Part shown: in pieces, positions 42,197 through 49,765 of the stretch
Layout: each line of letters begins with the position of its first letter
Position numbering within the stretch: the first letter of the stretch is position 1
Assembly (NCBI GenBank): GCA_937125455.1
Contig: CAKZLK010000061.1
Span: 51,836 to 115,835 of the forward strand
Direction of reading: 5' to 3'
DNA length: 64,000 bases
From: an uncultured Aequorivita sp.
GTDB lineage: Bacteria; Bacteroidota; Bacteroidia; Flavobacteriales; Flavobacteriaceae
Program-made: the position numbers and the translations under genes
Notes under the pieces: model-generated
Told to the model about the DNA's origin: nothing
Databases searched by the model: none
Seen by the model: the letters and a program-made list of their open reading frames with translations, nothing else

Positions 42197-42865
42197 AAAT
42201 AACCTCAATATTGATATTGATAGCTTTTTGAATAAATACTATTCTTTCAAAGAAGGGGAAAGCCAAAAAGCAGGTTATCTTGCCCTTGAAGGAAAAATTA
42301 GTATTCTCGACAAGCAATATAAACTTTGGGGACATTTTGAAATCATCATATTTATAAATGAAAAAGAATACCCATATACCATACCTATCGTAGTCGAGAA
42401 AACCAAAGTAATTAATAGAGATTGGGATTTTCATATTTCAAAGGACGGTGTTTGTTGTTTAGACATTCCGCACAAACTATTGAGAAAAAAAGACAAGGAA
42501 TACAATTTGAAGAATTTTACAGGGAAGTTATATATCCATTTTTTGCCAATTACCACTACAAGGAATCAACTGGTGAGTACGCTAATGGGGAATACAAACA
42601 TCATTTTGAGGGCATAACTCAATTTTATAAAGAAGAATTTGACCTTGAGAATTTTGAAGACATTATTTTACTTTTGGAAACTGCGATAAGTGGCACCAAG
42701 TATCAACCAAATAATGAATGCCCAATATGTGGGAAGCCTAAATACAAAAAGTGTTGCAGAAAGATAGTTTATAGCTTAAGAGCATATGATTTACAGCAAT
42801 TAAAGGTAGATTTGACTCTATTTAGGCAATATCAACTTAAAAGGAAGGAAGTTTTAAGCAATTAG
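42189..42865 (+). CDS. E2-like / SEC-C protein downstream of Pycsar, read with a -1 frameshift
   Basis: Two overlapping ORFs make one protein. ORF1 from ATG 42189 runs MIENNLNIDIDSFLNKYYSF to HISKDGVCCLDIPHKLL, an E2-like strand-and-Cys region. ORF2 (-1 frame) continues FEEFYREVIYPFFANYHYKE, GEYANGEYKHHFEGI and a SEC-C zinc motif CPICGKPKYKKCCRK, ending at 42865. The frames meet at A7 (42485-42491), where ORF1 codons read A AAA AAA, a -1 slippery heptamer. The full product would have about 225 residues. Alternatives are a homopolymer indel or a pseudogene. It overlaps pycC by 8 bp, implying a role with Pycsar. Confidence 0.6.
42485..42491 (+). promoter_or_regulatory. Slippery A7 tract (possible programmed -1 frameshift)
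   Basis: Seven A residues positioned as A AAA AAA in the zero frame, exactly where coding sense passes from the 42189 frame to the 42422-42865 frame. No stable stimulatory structure is evident within the next 15 nt. Confidence 0.45.
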
Positions 42866-42940
42866 TCCGTTTACGATAGTTATAATTGTAAATGAAATTA
42901 ATAAACACCAAAACTTATTTATCAATTAAAAAACCCTAGA

Positions 42941-42961
42941 TGTTGTACCTATGTTGTACCT
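42941..42961 (+). repeat. Right-end integrase arm-type repeat pair
   Basis: TGTTGTACCT at 42941-42950 and 42952-42961, one base apart, identical to the tandem pair at 16954-16974 on the left end and in the same orientation. Confidence 0.7.
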
Positions 42962-42992
42962 GACATTTTTTTGGAGTGAATTATAAACAGAA

Positions 42993-43018
42993 AAAGCCGA
43001 AGATTTCTCTTCGGCTTT
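42993..43018 (-). terminator. Terminator of the tRNA-Leu gene
   Basis: AAAGCCGAAGA (42993-43003) pairs with TCTTCGGCTTT (43008-43018), immediately 3' of the tRNA on the minus strand and followed by T-rich sequence in that direction. Confidence 0.8.
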
Positions 43019-43020
43019 AG

Positions 43021-43102
43021 TACGGGCGGAGAGACTCGAACTCTCACACCTCGCGGCACCAGATCCTAAGTCTGGCGTGTCTACCAATTCCACCACGCCC
43101 GC
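43021..43102 (-). tRNA. tRNA-Leu (anticodon UAG), intact, carried by the element
   Basis: 82 nt without CCA: acceptor GCGGGCG/CGCCCGT, D-arm TGGTGGAATTGGTAGACAC, anticodon stem-loop CCAGA-CTTAGGA-TCTGG (anticodon TAG), long variable arm TGCCGCGAGGTG, T arm GAGAG-TTCGAGT-CTCTC, discriminator A. It lies inside the element, between the arm repeats and the attR core, so the element supplies this tRNA to replace the gene it splits. CCA is not encoded. Confidence 0.93.
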
Positions 43103-43136
43103 ATTTTAAAATTTTAACGCTTTATATTTGCATAGC

Positions 43137-43175
43137 TCCTAAGTCTAGCGTGTCTACCAATTCCACCACGCCTGC
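43137..43175 (-). pseudogene. 5' half of the split tRNA-Leu(UAG) gene (attR side)
   Basis: The minus strand reads GCAGGCGTGGTGGAATTGGT and continues to CTAGACTTAGGA, the 5' acceptor strand, D arm and anticodon stem-loop. The 3' half at 16799-16841 completes it: GCAGGCG pairs with CGCCTGT and CTAGA with TCTAG. The 15-bp core repeat 43137-43151 is the recombination site. Confidence 0.88.
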
Positions 43176-43278
43176 ATCAAAATCCTTTACAACACTTAGG
43201 ACATATTGTAAAAGGAGTGCAAATATAAATAATACTTCTAAATGTTCGCTAACTTATTCCAAAAAAATTTTGCGGCAT

Positions 43279-43773
43279 TTATTCCCGAAGCCAAGTCTTC
43301 ATTTTTGGGAATGCATGTTCTCCTTCCGCATCGGCCAAGCCCATCCATTGTAGTAGTGGGAGTCCAATATATTTCCCACTTTCAAATTGTTCCCTCAGCC
43401 ATTTTGCCTCTCCTTTATAACCTTTGTCATGAAAAACGACCTCCGTTTCCAAGCCAATTTTTTGAGCAGCGGCAAAAGACCATATTAAAACCGCCATTTC
43501 ATCTCCAGCTTTTTCACTATTGTTTTCAATAATATTGTCATTGAGGCTTTCGCGATCTGTGGAACATGACACTGCAATATGTCCTGCTTCGTGGAGCAAA
43601 TCACCAGGATATTTTAGTTTTTCTAAATCAATTTGCAAGACTCCCTTTTTGATTTGAATACCTGGCAAAAAAGTGTCATCCCCTATTTCATTCAAAGTGA
43701 AAGGAAGTTGTATTTCCTCCAAAAAATCAAAAATCTTCATCAAAACAACCTCGCGATCCATCACTTTTTTCAT
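43279..43773 (-). CDS. Hypothetical protein with HEAGH motif
   Basis: A 164-residue protein. GDLLHEAGHIAV contains a HExxH zinc-peptidase-like motif, but the rest (FAAAQKIGLETEVVFHDKGYKGEAKWLREQF) does not match a peptidase family I know. It is soluble, and its start overlaps the stop of the Asp/Asn hydroxylase-like gene upstream, forming an operon. It is the first chromosomal gene beyond the tRNA-Leu element. Confidence 0.7.
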   Translation of the reverse strand: MKKVMDREVVLMKIFDFLEEIQLPFTLNEIGDDTFLPGIQIKKGVLQIDLEKLKYPGDLLHEAGHIAVSCSTDRESLNDNIIENNSEKAGDEMAVLIWSFAAAQKIGLETEVVFHDKGYKGEAKWLREQFESGKYIGLPLLQWMGLADAEGEHAFPKMKTWLRE

Positions 43774-44465
43774 TAAAGTTCTTTTTGTAATTGTGCTATC
43801 ATTTCTCTAGAAATTTCGGTATCCATTAATTTTAACTGTTCAATCATTTGTAATTTTGTTTCATTAGAATATTCAGGCTGGTTATTTTCTACTTCAAAGT
43901 TATAGCCACATTCTAAAAATAAGGCATCAGACCATTCATTGCGCAGACAGTCTACCACCAAATGGACTCTATCTGTTTTTCCATTATTTCGAACACTATG
44001 TGACAAGTTGAAATTTCCATACCAACATTCACTTGGAAGCATTTTCACTTCTTTGGAATCGATAAAAAAATGGACATCTTCATTTGTAGTAATAGGAATG
44101 TGAATTCTGAAAACACCGTCTTCGTAACCTAGGTTATAATCCGTATGTTCTTTTATAGCACTACCAGGTTTTAAATTCAGAAGTCGAATGGATTCTTTTT
44201 CACATTTAAGGAAATCAACAACCTCTTTAAAATAGTTGCATTTCAGGAGAAGCTCGGTGTCTTTATATTTTTCTTCGCCATATGGAAGGGCAAAAATATT
44301 GTTCATTTCACCGTTTTGCGAACGCAAAGCAATGGAAGTCCATTCACCCGAATAATCATTTTGGTTATAATGGGAGATAAAGCTATATTCTTTGCAAATT
44401 CCTAATTCGTTCAAAAGTTTTTCTTCTGAAAAGTAAAAAGGCAACTTTAAAAAAGCGTTTTGCAT
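43773..44465 (-). CDS. Aspartyl/asparaginyl beta-hydroxylase-like 2OG-Fe oxygenase
   Basis: A 230-residue protein with the Asp/Asn beta-hydroxylase fold: IRLLNLKPGSAIKEHTDYNLG supplies the His-x-Asp metal ligands, FRIHIPITTNEDVHF the core strand, and NLSHSVRNNGKTDRVHLVVD the distal His and the Arg that binds 2-oxoglutarate. The protein substrate is unknown. It is the first gene of a two-gene minus-strand operon with the HEAGH protein. Confidence 0.82.
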   Translation of the reverse strand: MQNAFLKLPFYFSEEKLLNELGICKEYSFISHYNQNDYSGEWTSIALRSQNGEMNNIFALPYGEEKYKDTELLLKCNYFKEVVDFLKCEKESIRLLNLKPGSAIKEHTDYNLGYEDGVFRIHIPITTNEDVHFFIDSKEVKMLPSECWYGNFNLSHSVRNNGKTDRVHLVVDCLRNEWSDALFLECGYNFEVENNQPEYSNETKLQMIEQLKLMDTEISREMIAQLQKEL

Positions 44466-44537
44466 AAAAATGAAAGCGTTGATTCAGCCTACAAATTACT
44501 GTATTTTTAGTACTTTTAGAAAAAAAAATTATTTATA

Positions 44538-45926
44538 ATGAAAAGTGCAAAACCTTATATTGAAAAAAACAAAGAACGATTTTTAGACGAATTGATAGAA
44601 CTGTTGAAAATACCTTCCATCAGCGCCGATTCAGCCTATAAAAAAGATGTTCTGAAAACCGCAGAAGCCGTAAAAACACAACTTAAAAAAGCAGGTTGCG
44701 ATTCAGTAGAAATCTGTGAAACACCTGGGTACCCAATTGTGTATGGCGAAAAGATAATCGATAAAAAATTGCCAACTATTTTAGTGTATGGCCATTATGA
44801 CGTGCAACCCCCAGATCCAGTAGATTTATGGGATAGCCCACCATTTGAACCAGTTATAAAAAAAACAGAATTACATCCCGAAGGTGCCATTTTTGCCCGT
44901 GGAAGTTGTGACGATAAAGGCCAGATGTATATGCATGTAAAGGCCTTGGAATATATGACAGAGACCAATCAATTGCCTTGCAACGTAAAATTTATGATTG
45001 AAGGCGAGGAAGAAGTGGGAAGTGAAAGTCTAGGATGGTTTGTGGAAAGAAATCGCGAAAAATTAGCAAACGATGTAATTTTAATAAGCGACACAGGAAT
45101 GATCGCACCAGACGTACCTTCCATTACTACTGGATTGCGCGGACTAAGTTATGTGGAAGTGGAAGTTACAGGGCCAAACCGTGATCTTCATAGTGGATTG
45201 TATGGGGGTGCCGTGGCAAATCCAATTAATGTCCTGACAAAAATGATAGCCTCGCTTCACGATGAAAATAAACATATCACCATTCCGGGTTTTTATGATG
45301 ATGTGGAAAATCTTTCGAAAACGGAACGTGATAAAATGGCCGAAGCACCTTTTAACCTTGAAAAATATGAGAAAGCAATCGGCATTAATGCTGTGTATGG
45401 CGAAAAAGGATATTCAACAAATGAAAGAAATTCCATCAGACCTACTTTAGACGTAAACGGAATTTGGGGCGGTTACATTGGTGAAGGCGCAAAAACTGTA
45501 ATTGCCAGCAAGGCATACGCCAAAATAAGTATGCGTTTGGTGCCAAACCAGGATTGGAAAAAGATTACAGAACTTTTCACAAAACATTTTGAAAGCATCG
45601 CGCCAGCAGGGGTTCACGTGAAAGTAAAACCACATCACGGCGGACAAGCTTATGTTACACCCATAGACAGTTTGGGCTATAAAGCAGCTGAAAAAGCGTA
45701 TGAAGAAACTTTTGGCAAAACCCCAATCCCACAACGCAGTGGGGGAAGTATTCCGATTGTTGCACTATTTGAAAAAGAATTGAAAAGCAAAACTATTTTG
45801 ATGGGCTTCGGCTTAGACAGCGACGCCATCCACTCGCCAAACGAACATTTTGGGATTTGGAATTACTTAAAAGGAATTGAAACCATTCCGCAGTTTTACC
45901 ATTTCTTTACGGAGATGAGTAAGTAA
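44538..45926 (+). CDS. M20-family dipeptidase
   Basis: A 462-residue cytoplasmic metallopeptidase of the M20/ArgE-DapE-CPG2 clan: VYGHYDVQP (His and Asp ligands near residue 92), ARGSCDDKGQM with the bridging Asp, MIEGEEEVGS with catalytic Glu and metal Glu, a lid dimerisation domain (about 190-350), and DAIHSPNEHFG with the last His. It matches carnosinase-like dipeptidases that hydrolyse short peptides. Normal length; a strong terminator follows. Confidence 0.93.
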   Translation: MKSAKPYIEKNKERFLDELIELLKIPSISADSAYKKDVLKTAEAVKTQLKKAGCDSVEICETPGYPIVYGEKIIDKKLPTILVYGHYDVQPPDPVDLWDSPPFEPVIKKTELHPEGAIFARGSCDDKGQMYMHVKALEYMTETNQLPCNVKFMIEGEEEVGSESLGWFVERNREKLANDVILISDTGMIAPDVPSITTGLRGLSYVEVEVTGPNRDLHSGLYGGAVANPINVLTKMIASLHDENKHITIPGFYDDVENLSKTERDKMAEAPFNLEKYEKAIGINAVYGEKGYSTNERNSIRPTLDVNGIWGGYIGEGAKTVIASKAYAKISMRLVPNQDWKKITELFTKHFESIAPAGVHVKVKPHHGGQAYVTPIDSLGYKAAEKAYEETFGKTPIPQRSGGSIPIVALFEKELKSKTILMGFGLDSDAIHSPNEHFGIWNYLKGIETIPQFYHFFTEMSK

Positions 45927-45979
45927 ATTTCTATTGATCTGACCCATAAGATTTCCTAGATCTTTCGGGAATTTTTAGA

Positions 45980-46020
45980 AAGACCTGCAAGAAAGCCATC
46001 GGCGAAATCTTGCAGGTCTT
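45980..46020. terminator. Intrinsic terminator between convergent genes
   Basis: AAGACCTGCAAGA (45980-45992) pairs perfectly with TCTTGCAGGTCTT (46008-46020), followed by TTTTTTAG. It serves the M20 dipeptidase gene and, from the other side, the DUF4476 gene. Confidence 0.88.
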
Positions 46021-46041
46021 TTTTTTAGTTAAATTCGTTCG

Positions 46042-46944
46042 CTACCAACGGTAGTTTGCTATATATTCATTGAGTTCTTCCACGGAGCTTTCAAAATCGA
46101 AAGCTTGGCTCACTTTGAAATAATTCCCTATGTCGTAGGTATATGGATATGCGAATTTTGCAAGCTCCAACTGCGTATCATCAAAACTCATCAATTCCAC
46201 CAAATCACGGACTTGATCCGCGAACATACAATTGGACTGGATAATCTGTTTTGCAAGACCTAACCTTGTATCGTCAAATGCTTTGTCCTTTATTGTTTTT
46301 TTCGCTTCTTGGAAATCCGCGTCGGTCAATGGCCAAGGGCATCCTATTTTCCCGTTATAGCCGTCCATTACATAAACATCCGTTACAGTAGTGTTAGTTA
46401 TAGTAGTTGTGGACGTGGTTTGTTCATAATAACCATCATTACCTCCAACATTTACAGAAACATTTACTCCTACTCCATCACCATTTACGTCCATATGCAT
46501 ACCAGTATTATTTCCTCTGGTGGTGGTAGTTGTTGTACTTTGTACCACAACCGGCACTGTAGCGTATGGTACTACAATAATATCTGGGTGGGCGCTTACT
46601 GGAAAATCCTCTTGCAAGGCAACAGAACTAAAGAACCTTACTTTAACACCCTTATTTGTATTCTTTATTTGATATACTATTTCTGAAGATTCCTCTGGCA
46701 TATAGAGTGTTTTTGTAACCGCATCACTATTATCTTCAAAAGTTAATTGCAATTTTAGCACTGGCTGTTCAAAACCTTCAATACGAACATTTTTAGCAGG
46801 AGCTGCATGTTGTTGAATACCATTGATGAAAATTGTAAACGGTGCAGTTTCTTGAGTAAAAAATTCAAGGTTATAACTGTTTTGTCCTATGGCACTGTTA
46901 AGCATAAAGACCGAAAAGAGAACGAAGTAGTTTATTGTTTTCAT
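46042..46944 (-). CDS. DUF4476 domain protein, secreted
   Basis: A 300-residue exported protein. The signal peptide is MKTINYFVLFSVFMLNSAIGQ. The middle has a Thr-rich low-complexity stretch (TTTTTTRGNN, TTSTTTITNTT). The C-terminal ~95 residues are DUF4476 (CPWPLTDADFQEAKKTIKDK, QIIQSNCMFADQVRDLVELM), a helical domain frequent in Bacteroidota surface proteins. Function unknown. Confidence 0.88.
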   Translation of the reverse strand: MKTINYFVLFSVFMLNSAIGQNSYNLEFFTQETAPFTIFINGIQQHAAPAKNVRIEGFEQPVLKLQLTFEDNSDAVTKTLYMPEESSEIVYQIKNTNKGVKVRFFSSVALQEDFPVSAHPDIIVVPYATVPVVVQSTTTTTTRGNNTGMHMDVNGDGVGVNVSVNVGGNDGYYEQTTSTTTITNTTVTDVYVMDGYNGKIGCPWPLTDADFQEAKKTIKDKAFDDTRLGLAKQIIQSNCMFADQVRDLVELMSFDDTQLELAKFAYPYTYDIGNYFKVSQAFDFESSVEELNEYIANYRW

Positions 46945-46988
46945 ACTAGTTTATTTACCCAAGCATTTTCAAAGATTGTGCCACCAGA

Positions 46989-47564
46989 TTATATTTTCTT
47001 TACAAAATCTGTAATAATTACTATCTGTTGCCCATCAACTTTACCTTCAATGTATTTTTCGTTTTCGTGATCTAGTGAAATTCTTCGAACGGCAGTGCCT
47101 TGTTTGGCTACCATACTACTTCCCTTCACCTTCAAATCTTTTATTAAAACCACAGAATCTCCCGCTTCCAAAATAACACCATTACTATCTCGGTGAATAA
47201 CTGCTTCACCTTGACTTTCTGCAACTCCAGCTTTTGCCCATTCTTTGGTTTCATCTTCAAGATACATCATGTCCAGTAAATCCTGTGGCCAGCCTTCCGT
47301 TTTTAAACGGTTCAGCATACGCCAAGCCATAACTTGTACGGCAGGAACTGTGCTCCACATACTGTCGTTTAAACAACGCCAATGGTTTGCCTCAACTTTT
47401 TCTGGATCTTCTATTTGTTCTTTACAAGTGTTGCAAATATAAATGCTAGTTTCTGCCACATCCGTTGGAGAATTAGGCACTTCATACACACTTAGATTTT
47501 CCTCCGAACCGCAAAGTTCACATTTGTTACCACTTCTTTCTTGTAGGTCTTTTTCTGAATTCAT
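46989..47564 (-). CDS. PhnA/YjdM-family zinc-ribbon protein
   Basis: A 191-residue protein with an N-terminal zinc ribbon (CELCGSEENLSVYEV....YICNTCKEQI) and the C-terminal PhnA domain (DSNGVILEAGDSVVLIKDLKVKGSSMVAKQGTAV). Despite the historical name, its link with phosphonate use is weak. Ordinary chromosomal gene. Confidence 0.9.
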   Translation of the reverse strand: MNSEKDLQERSGNKCELCGSEENLSVYEVPNSPTDVAETSIYICNTCKEQIEDPEKVEANHWRCLNDSMWSTVPAVQVMAWRMLNRLKTEGWPQDLLDMMYLEDETKEWAKAGVAESQGEAVIHRDSNGVILEAGDSVVLIKDLKVKGSSMVAKQGTAVRRISLDHENEKYIEGKVDGQQIVIITDFVKKI

Positions 47565-47657
47565 TTAATTAAAATTTATACTCCTTCACTAAGGCTATGG
47601 AGAATGAGGTTGCAAATATAAACTATTCAAAAACATATGATTTTAAAAAATTCAGCC

Positions 47658-47699
47658 TCTACATTTGTAGAATTAAAATATTTGTTCTACGTTTGTAGA
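47658..47699 (+). promoter_or_regulatory. Two BlaI/MecI-type operators upstream of the BlaI-like gene
   Basis: TCTACATTTGTAGA (47658-47671) and TCTACGTTTGTAGA (47686-47699) are near-identical TACA/TGTA dyads 28 bp apart, as expected for autoregulation by the BlaI-like repressor that starts at 47722. Confidence 0.75.
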
Positions 47700-47721
47700 G
47701 TTAATTATAAGAATTAAAGAA

Positions 47722-48087
47722 ATGACGCTCTCAAACGCCGAAGAACAATTAATGCAACTCCTCTGGAAAAAGGAGCGTGCTTTTATGAAAGATTTAGTGG
47801 AAGCCTATCCCGAACCAAAGCCCGCCACAACAACAGTCGCCACGCTTTTAAAACGTATGCAGGACAAAAATTTTGTAGATTACAAACAGCAGGGACGTTC
47901 TCGAGAATATTTCCCTTTGGTAAAAAAGAAGGACTATTTTTCAAAACACGTTAATGGATTGATCAAAAATTTCTTTAATAACAGTCCTTCTCAGTTTGCT
48001 TCGTTTTTTACCGAAGAAACCAATCTCTCCAAAAAAGAATTGGAGGAATTGAAAACGCTTATAGATTCTGAAATTAAAAAGAAATAA
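47722..48087 (+). CDS. BlaI/MecI/CopY-family transcriptional repressor
   Basis: A 121-residue winged-helix repressor: LSNAEEQLMQLLWKKERAF, TTTVATLLKRMQDKNFVDYKQQGRSREYFPLV is the recognition helix and wing, and a C-terminal helix dimerises. It is followed after 2 bp by the M56/BlaR1-like sensor, which in related systems senses a signal and promotes repressor cleavage. Operator dyads lie upstream. Confidence 0.93.
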   Translation: MTLSNAEEQLMQLLWKKERAFMKDLVEAYPEPKPATTTVATLLKRMQDKNFVDYKQQGRSREYFPLVKKKDYFSKHVNGLIKNFFNNSPSQFASFFTEETNLSKKELEELKTLIDSEIKKK

Positions 48088-48089
48088 GT

Positions 48090-49667
48090 ATGGAACTCTA
48101 TCTCTTAAAATCCGCAGCTTGTCTCGCCCTGTTCTTTGCATTTTACAAACTTGTTTTGGAAAACACTTCCATTCACACTTTTAAGCGATTTTACTTATAT
48201 GGAAGTTTATTGGCTTCTTTTTTAATTCCGCTCATCTCTTTTACAACCTACGCTGAATTTTCGCCAGTTATTGCAGTTGCTTCGGAAGACGCCCCACAAA
48301 TAATTTTTACGCAAGTAGAACAAACCACCAACTACTGGGCGTATATTTTATGGACGATTTATGGTTTGGGCGTTTTGTTTTGTAGCGTGAAATTTTTTAG
48401 GAATCTTTTCAGTTTAATTCAACAAATACAAAAGAACCCGAAATACCGAAACAGTAGTTTTATACAAGTTCTTTTAAAAGAAACTGTAATTCCGCATACT
48501 TTTTTCAGCTATATTTTTCTGAATAAACGGCAATTTGAAGACAATGAAATACCAAGTGAAGTATTGCTTCACGAACAAGCACATGCAATTCAAAAGCATA
48601 GTTTGGATATTCTATTTGTCGAATTTTTGCAAATTATATTTTGGTTTAATCCGCTGTTTTATTTCATAAAAAGGAGTATAAAACTGAATCACGAATTTCT
48701 AGCAGATCGCGCCGTTTTAAACGCTGGTGCAGAAACCTCAGCCTATCAAAAAATATTATTGGCATTCTCATCACATGCATCTACGCCAGCTTTGGCGCAT
48801 TCAATCAATTATTCATCCATCAAAAAACGTTTTACAGTTATGAACACACACACCTCAAAAAGAAGTATTTGGCTTAGAAGCTTCTTAATTTTTCCGCTAC
48901 TATCTCTATTGATTTTTGGCTTTAGCACGAGAGAAGTTGTAAAAAAGGAAATTCAATCAGAGATTATTCAACAAAAAGCCACTGAAGCAGAGCTTGCTGA
49001 ATACAACAAACTGGCAAAAAAATACAACGCAGTCGATATTGAAAAGAGAATCATTAAAAAGAAAGATTTAGAGAGCCTAGAATCAATTTACCGTAAAATG
49101 ACCGATGCGCAAAAGGCAAATGCCGAACTGTTTCCAGAATGCGTTCCACCTCCTCCTCCATCTCCAAAAACACCGCCAACCCCTCCAAATAAAAATGGCA
49201 GTGAATTAAATATTTCGAGATCTAGAGAAACTGGCTTTCATTTTAATACTCAAGCGAGGTTAGATAATACAACGTATTACTACAATGACAAGGTTATTAC
49301 TTTAGATCAAGCAAACGATTTACTTAAAAAGAATAAAGGATTAACAATCAATGTCTTCAAAGAAAATGTTGGGAACGGAAAAGTAATTTTGTCTGACAAA
49401 CCGATTTTAAGCCTTAAGGAAAGTAAAATGAAAGCTCCCAAAGCACCTTCCGCAGAAAATGGAAATTTATATATGGCTGCCGAAGCACCTCCCGCTCCGA
49501 ATTCAGATCCTGTGGAATATATAAAGGAATTGGGGAAACGCGGAGCCACTTTTTATATTGGTCCCCATAAATACAGTACAGATGAAGCCATTGAATTAGT
49601 GCGAAAAAGTAAAAAAGCAACGATTGATGCAAGCAAATATCCAGAAGTGCATTTGGGCGGTTGTTAA
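48090..49667 (+). CDS. M56/BlaR1-like membrane metallopeptidase
   Basis: A 525-residue integral membrane protein. About four membrane segments lie in residues 1-280; the peptidase site is HEQAHAIQKHSLDILFVEFLQIIFWFNPL (HExxH, about residue 161) with the downstream NHEFLADRAV glutamate. The extracytoplasmic C-terminus has a proline-rich segment (PPPPPSPKTPPTPPNKN) and two small repeat-like domains (YYYNDKVITLDQANDLLKK, FYIGPHKYSTDEAIELVRK) that share a pattern and may be sensor repeats. It pairs with the BlaI-like repressor. Confidence 0.9.
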   Translation: MELYLLKSAACLALFFAFYKLVLENTSIHTFKRFYLYGSLLASFLIPLISFTTYAEFSPVIAVASEDAPQIIFTQVEQTTNYWAYILWTIYGLGVLFCSVKFFRNLFSLIQQIQKNPKYRNSSFIQVLLKETVIPHTFFSYIFLNKRQFEDNEIPSEVLLHEQAHAIQKHSLDILFVEFLQIIFWFNPLFYFIKRSIKLNHEFLADRAVLNAGAETSAYQKILLAFSSHASTPALAHSINYSSIKKRFTVMNTHTSKRSIWLRSFLIFPLLSLLIFGFSTREVVKKEIQSEIIQQKATEAELAEYNKLAKKYNAVDIEKRIIKKKDLESLESIYRKMTDAQKANAELFPECVPPPPPSPKTPPTPPNKNGSELNISRSRETGFHFNTQARLDNTTYYYNDKVITLDQANDLLKKNKGLTINVFKENVGNGKVILSDKPILSLKESKMKAPKAPSAENGNLYMAAEAPPAPNSDPVEYIKELGKRGATFYIGPHKYSTDEAIELVRKSKKATIDASKYPEVHLGGC

Positions 49668-49704
49668 CTTTAAGTGCTTAGTTCTCGACTGCGCTCGAAC
49701 GGAC

Positions 49705-49751
49705 AAAAAAAAGACACCTCCAAACTTTAAAGTTTAGAGGCGTCTTTTTTT
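49705..49751. terminator. Intrinsic terminator between convergent genes
   Basis: AAAAAGACACCTCCAAACTT pairs with AAGTTTAGAGGCGTCTTTTT with two mismatches, leaving T-runs on both strands. It ends the M56 gene and the M1 peptidase gene. Confidence 0.85.
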
Positions 49752-49765
49752 AAACTTTTAATCTT

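Larger units (their letters stand above)
16842..43151. mobile_element. 26.3-kb integrative element (cargo island) inserted in the tRNA-Leu(UAG) anticodon loop
   Basis: The 15-bp core TCCTAAGTCTAGCGT occurs at 16842-16856 and 43137-43151 as a direct repeat, separating the two halves of one tRNA-Leu gene. A tyrosine integrase lies just inside the left end, and identical tandem decamers (TGTTGTACCT) lie near both ends. The cargo is a RiPP cluster, several defence systems, a sigma/dead-Cas12f pair and an intact tRNA-Leu(UAG) that can replace the interrupted one. No conjugation or relaxase genes were seen, so the element is probably passively mobile or mobilised by a helper. Confidence 0.85.

Noticed and set aside
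43150-43532. Plus-strand ORFs over tRNA remnant and antisense to the HEAGH gene
   Set aside because: They read through the tRNA 5' half and oppose a better-supported coding frame.
46309-46686. Plus-strand ORF antisense to the DUF4476 gene
   Set aside because: Composition arises from the Thr-rich repeat on the opposite strand; the DUF4476 frame has a signal peptide and conserved domain.
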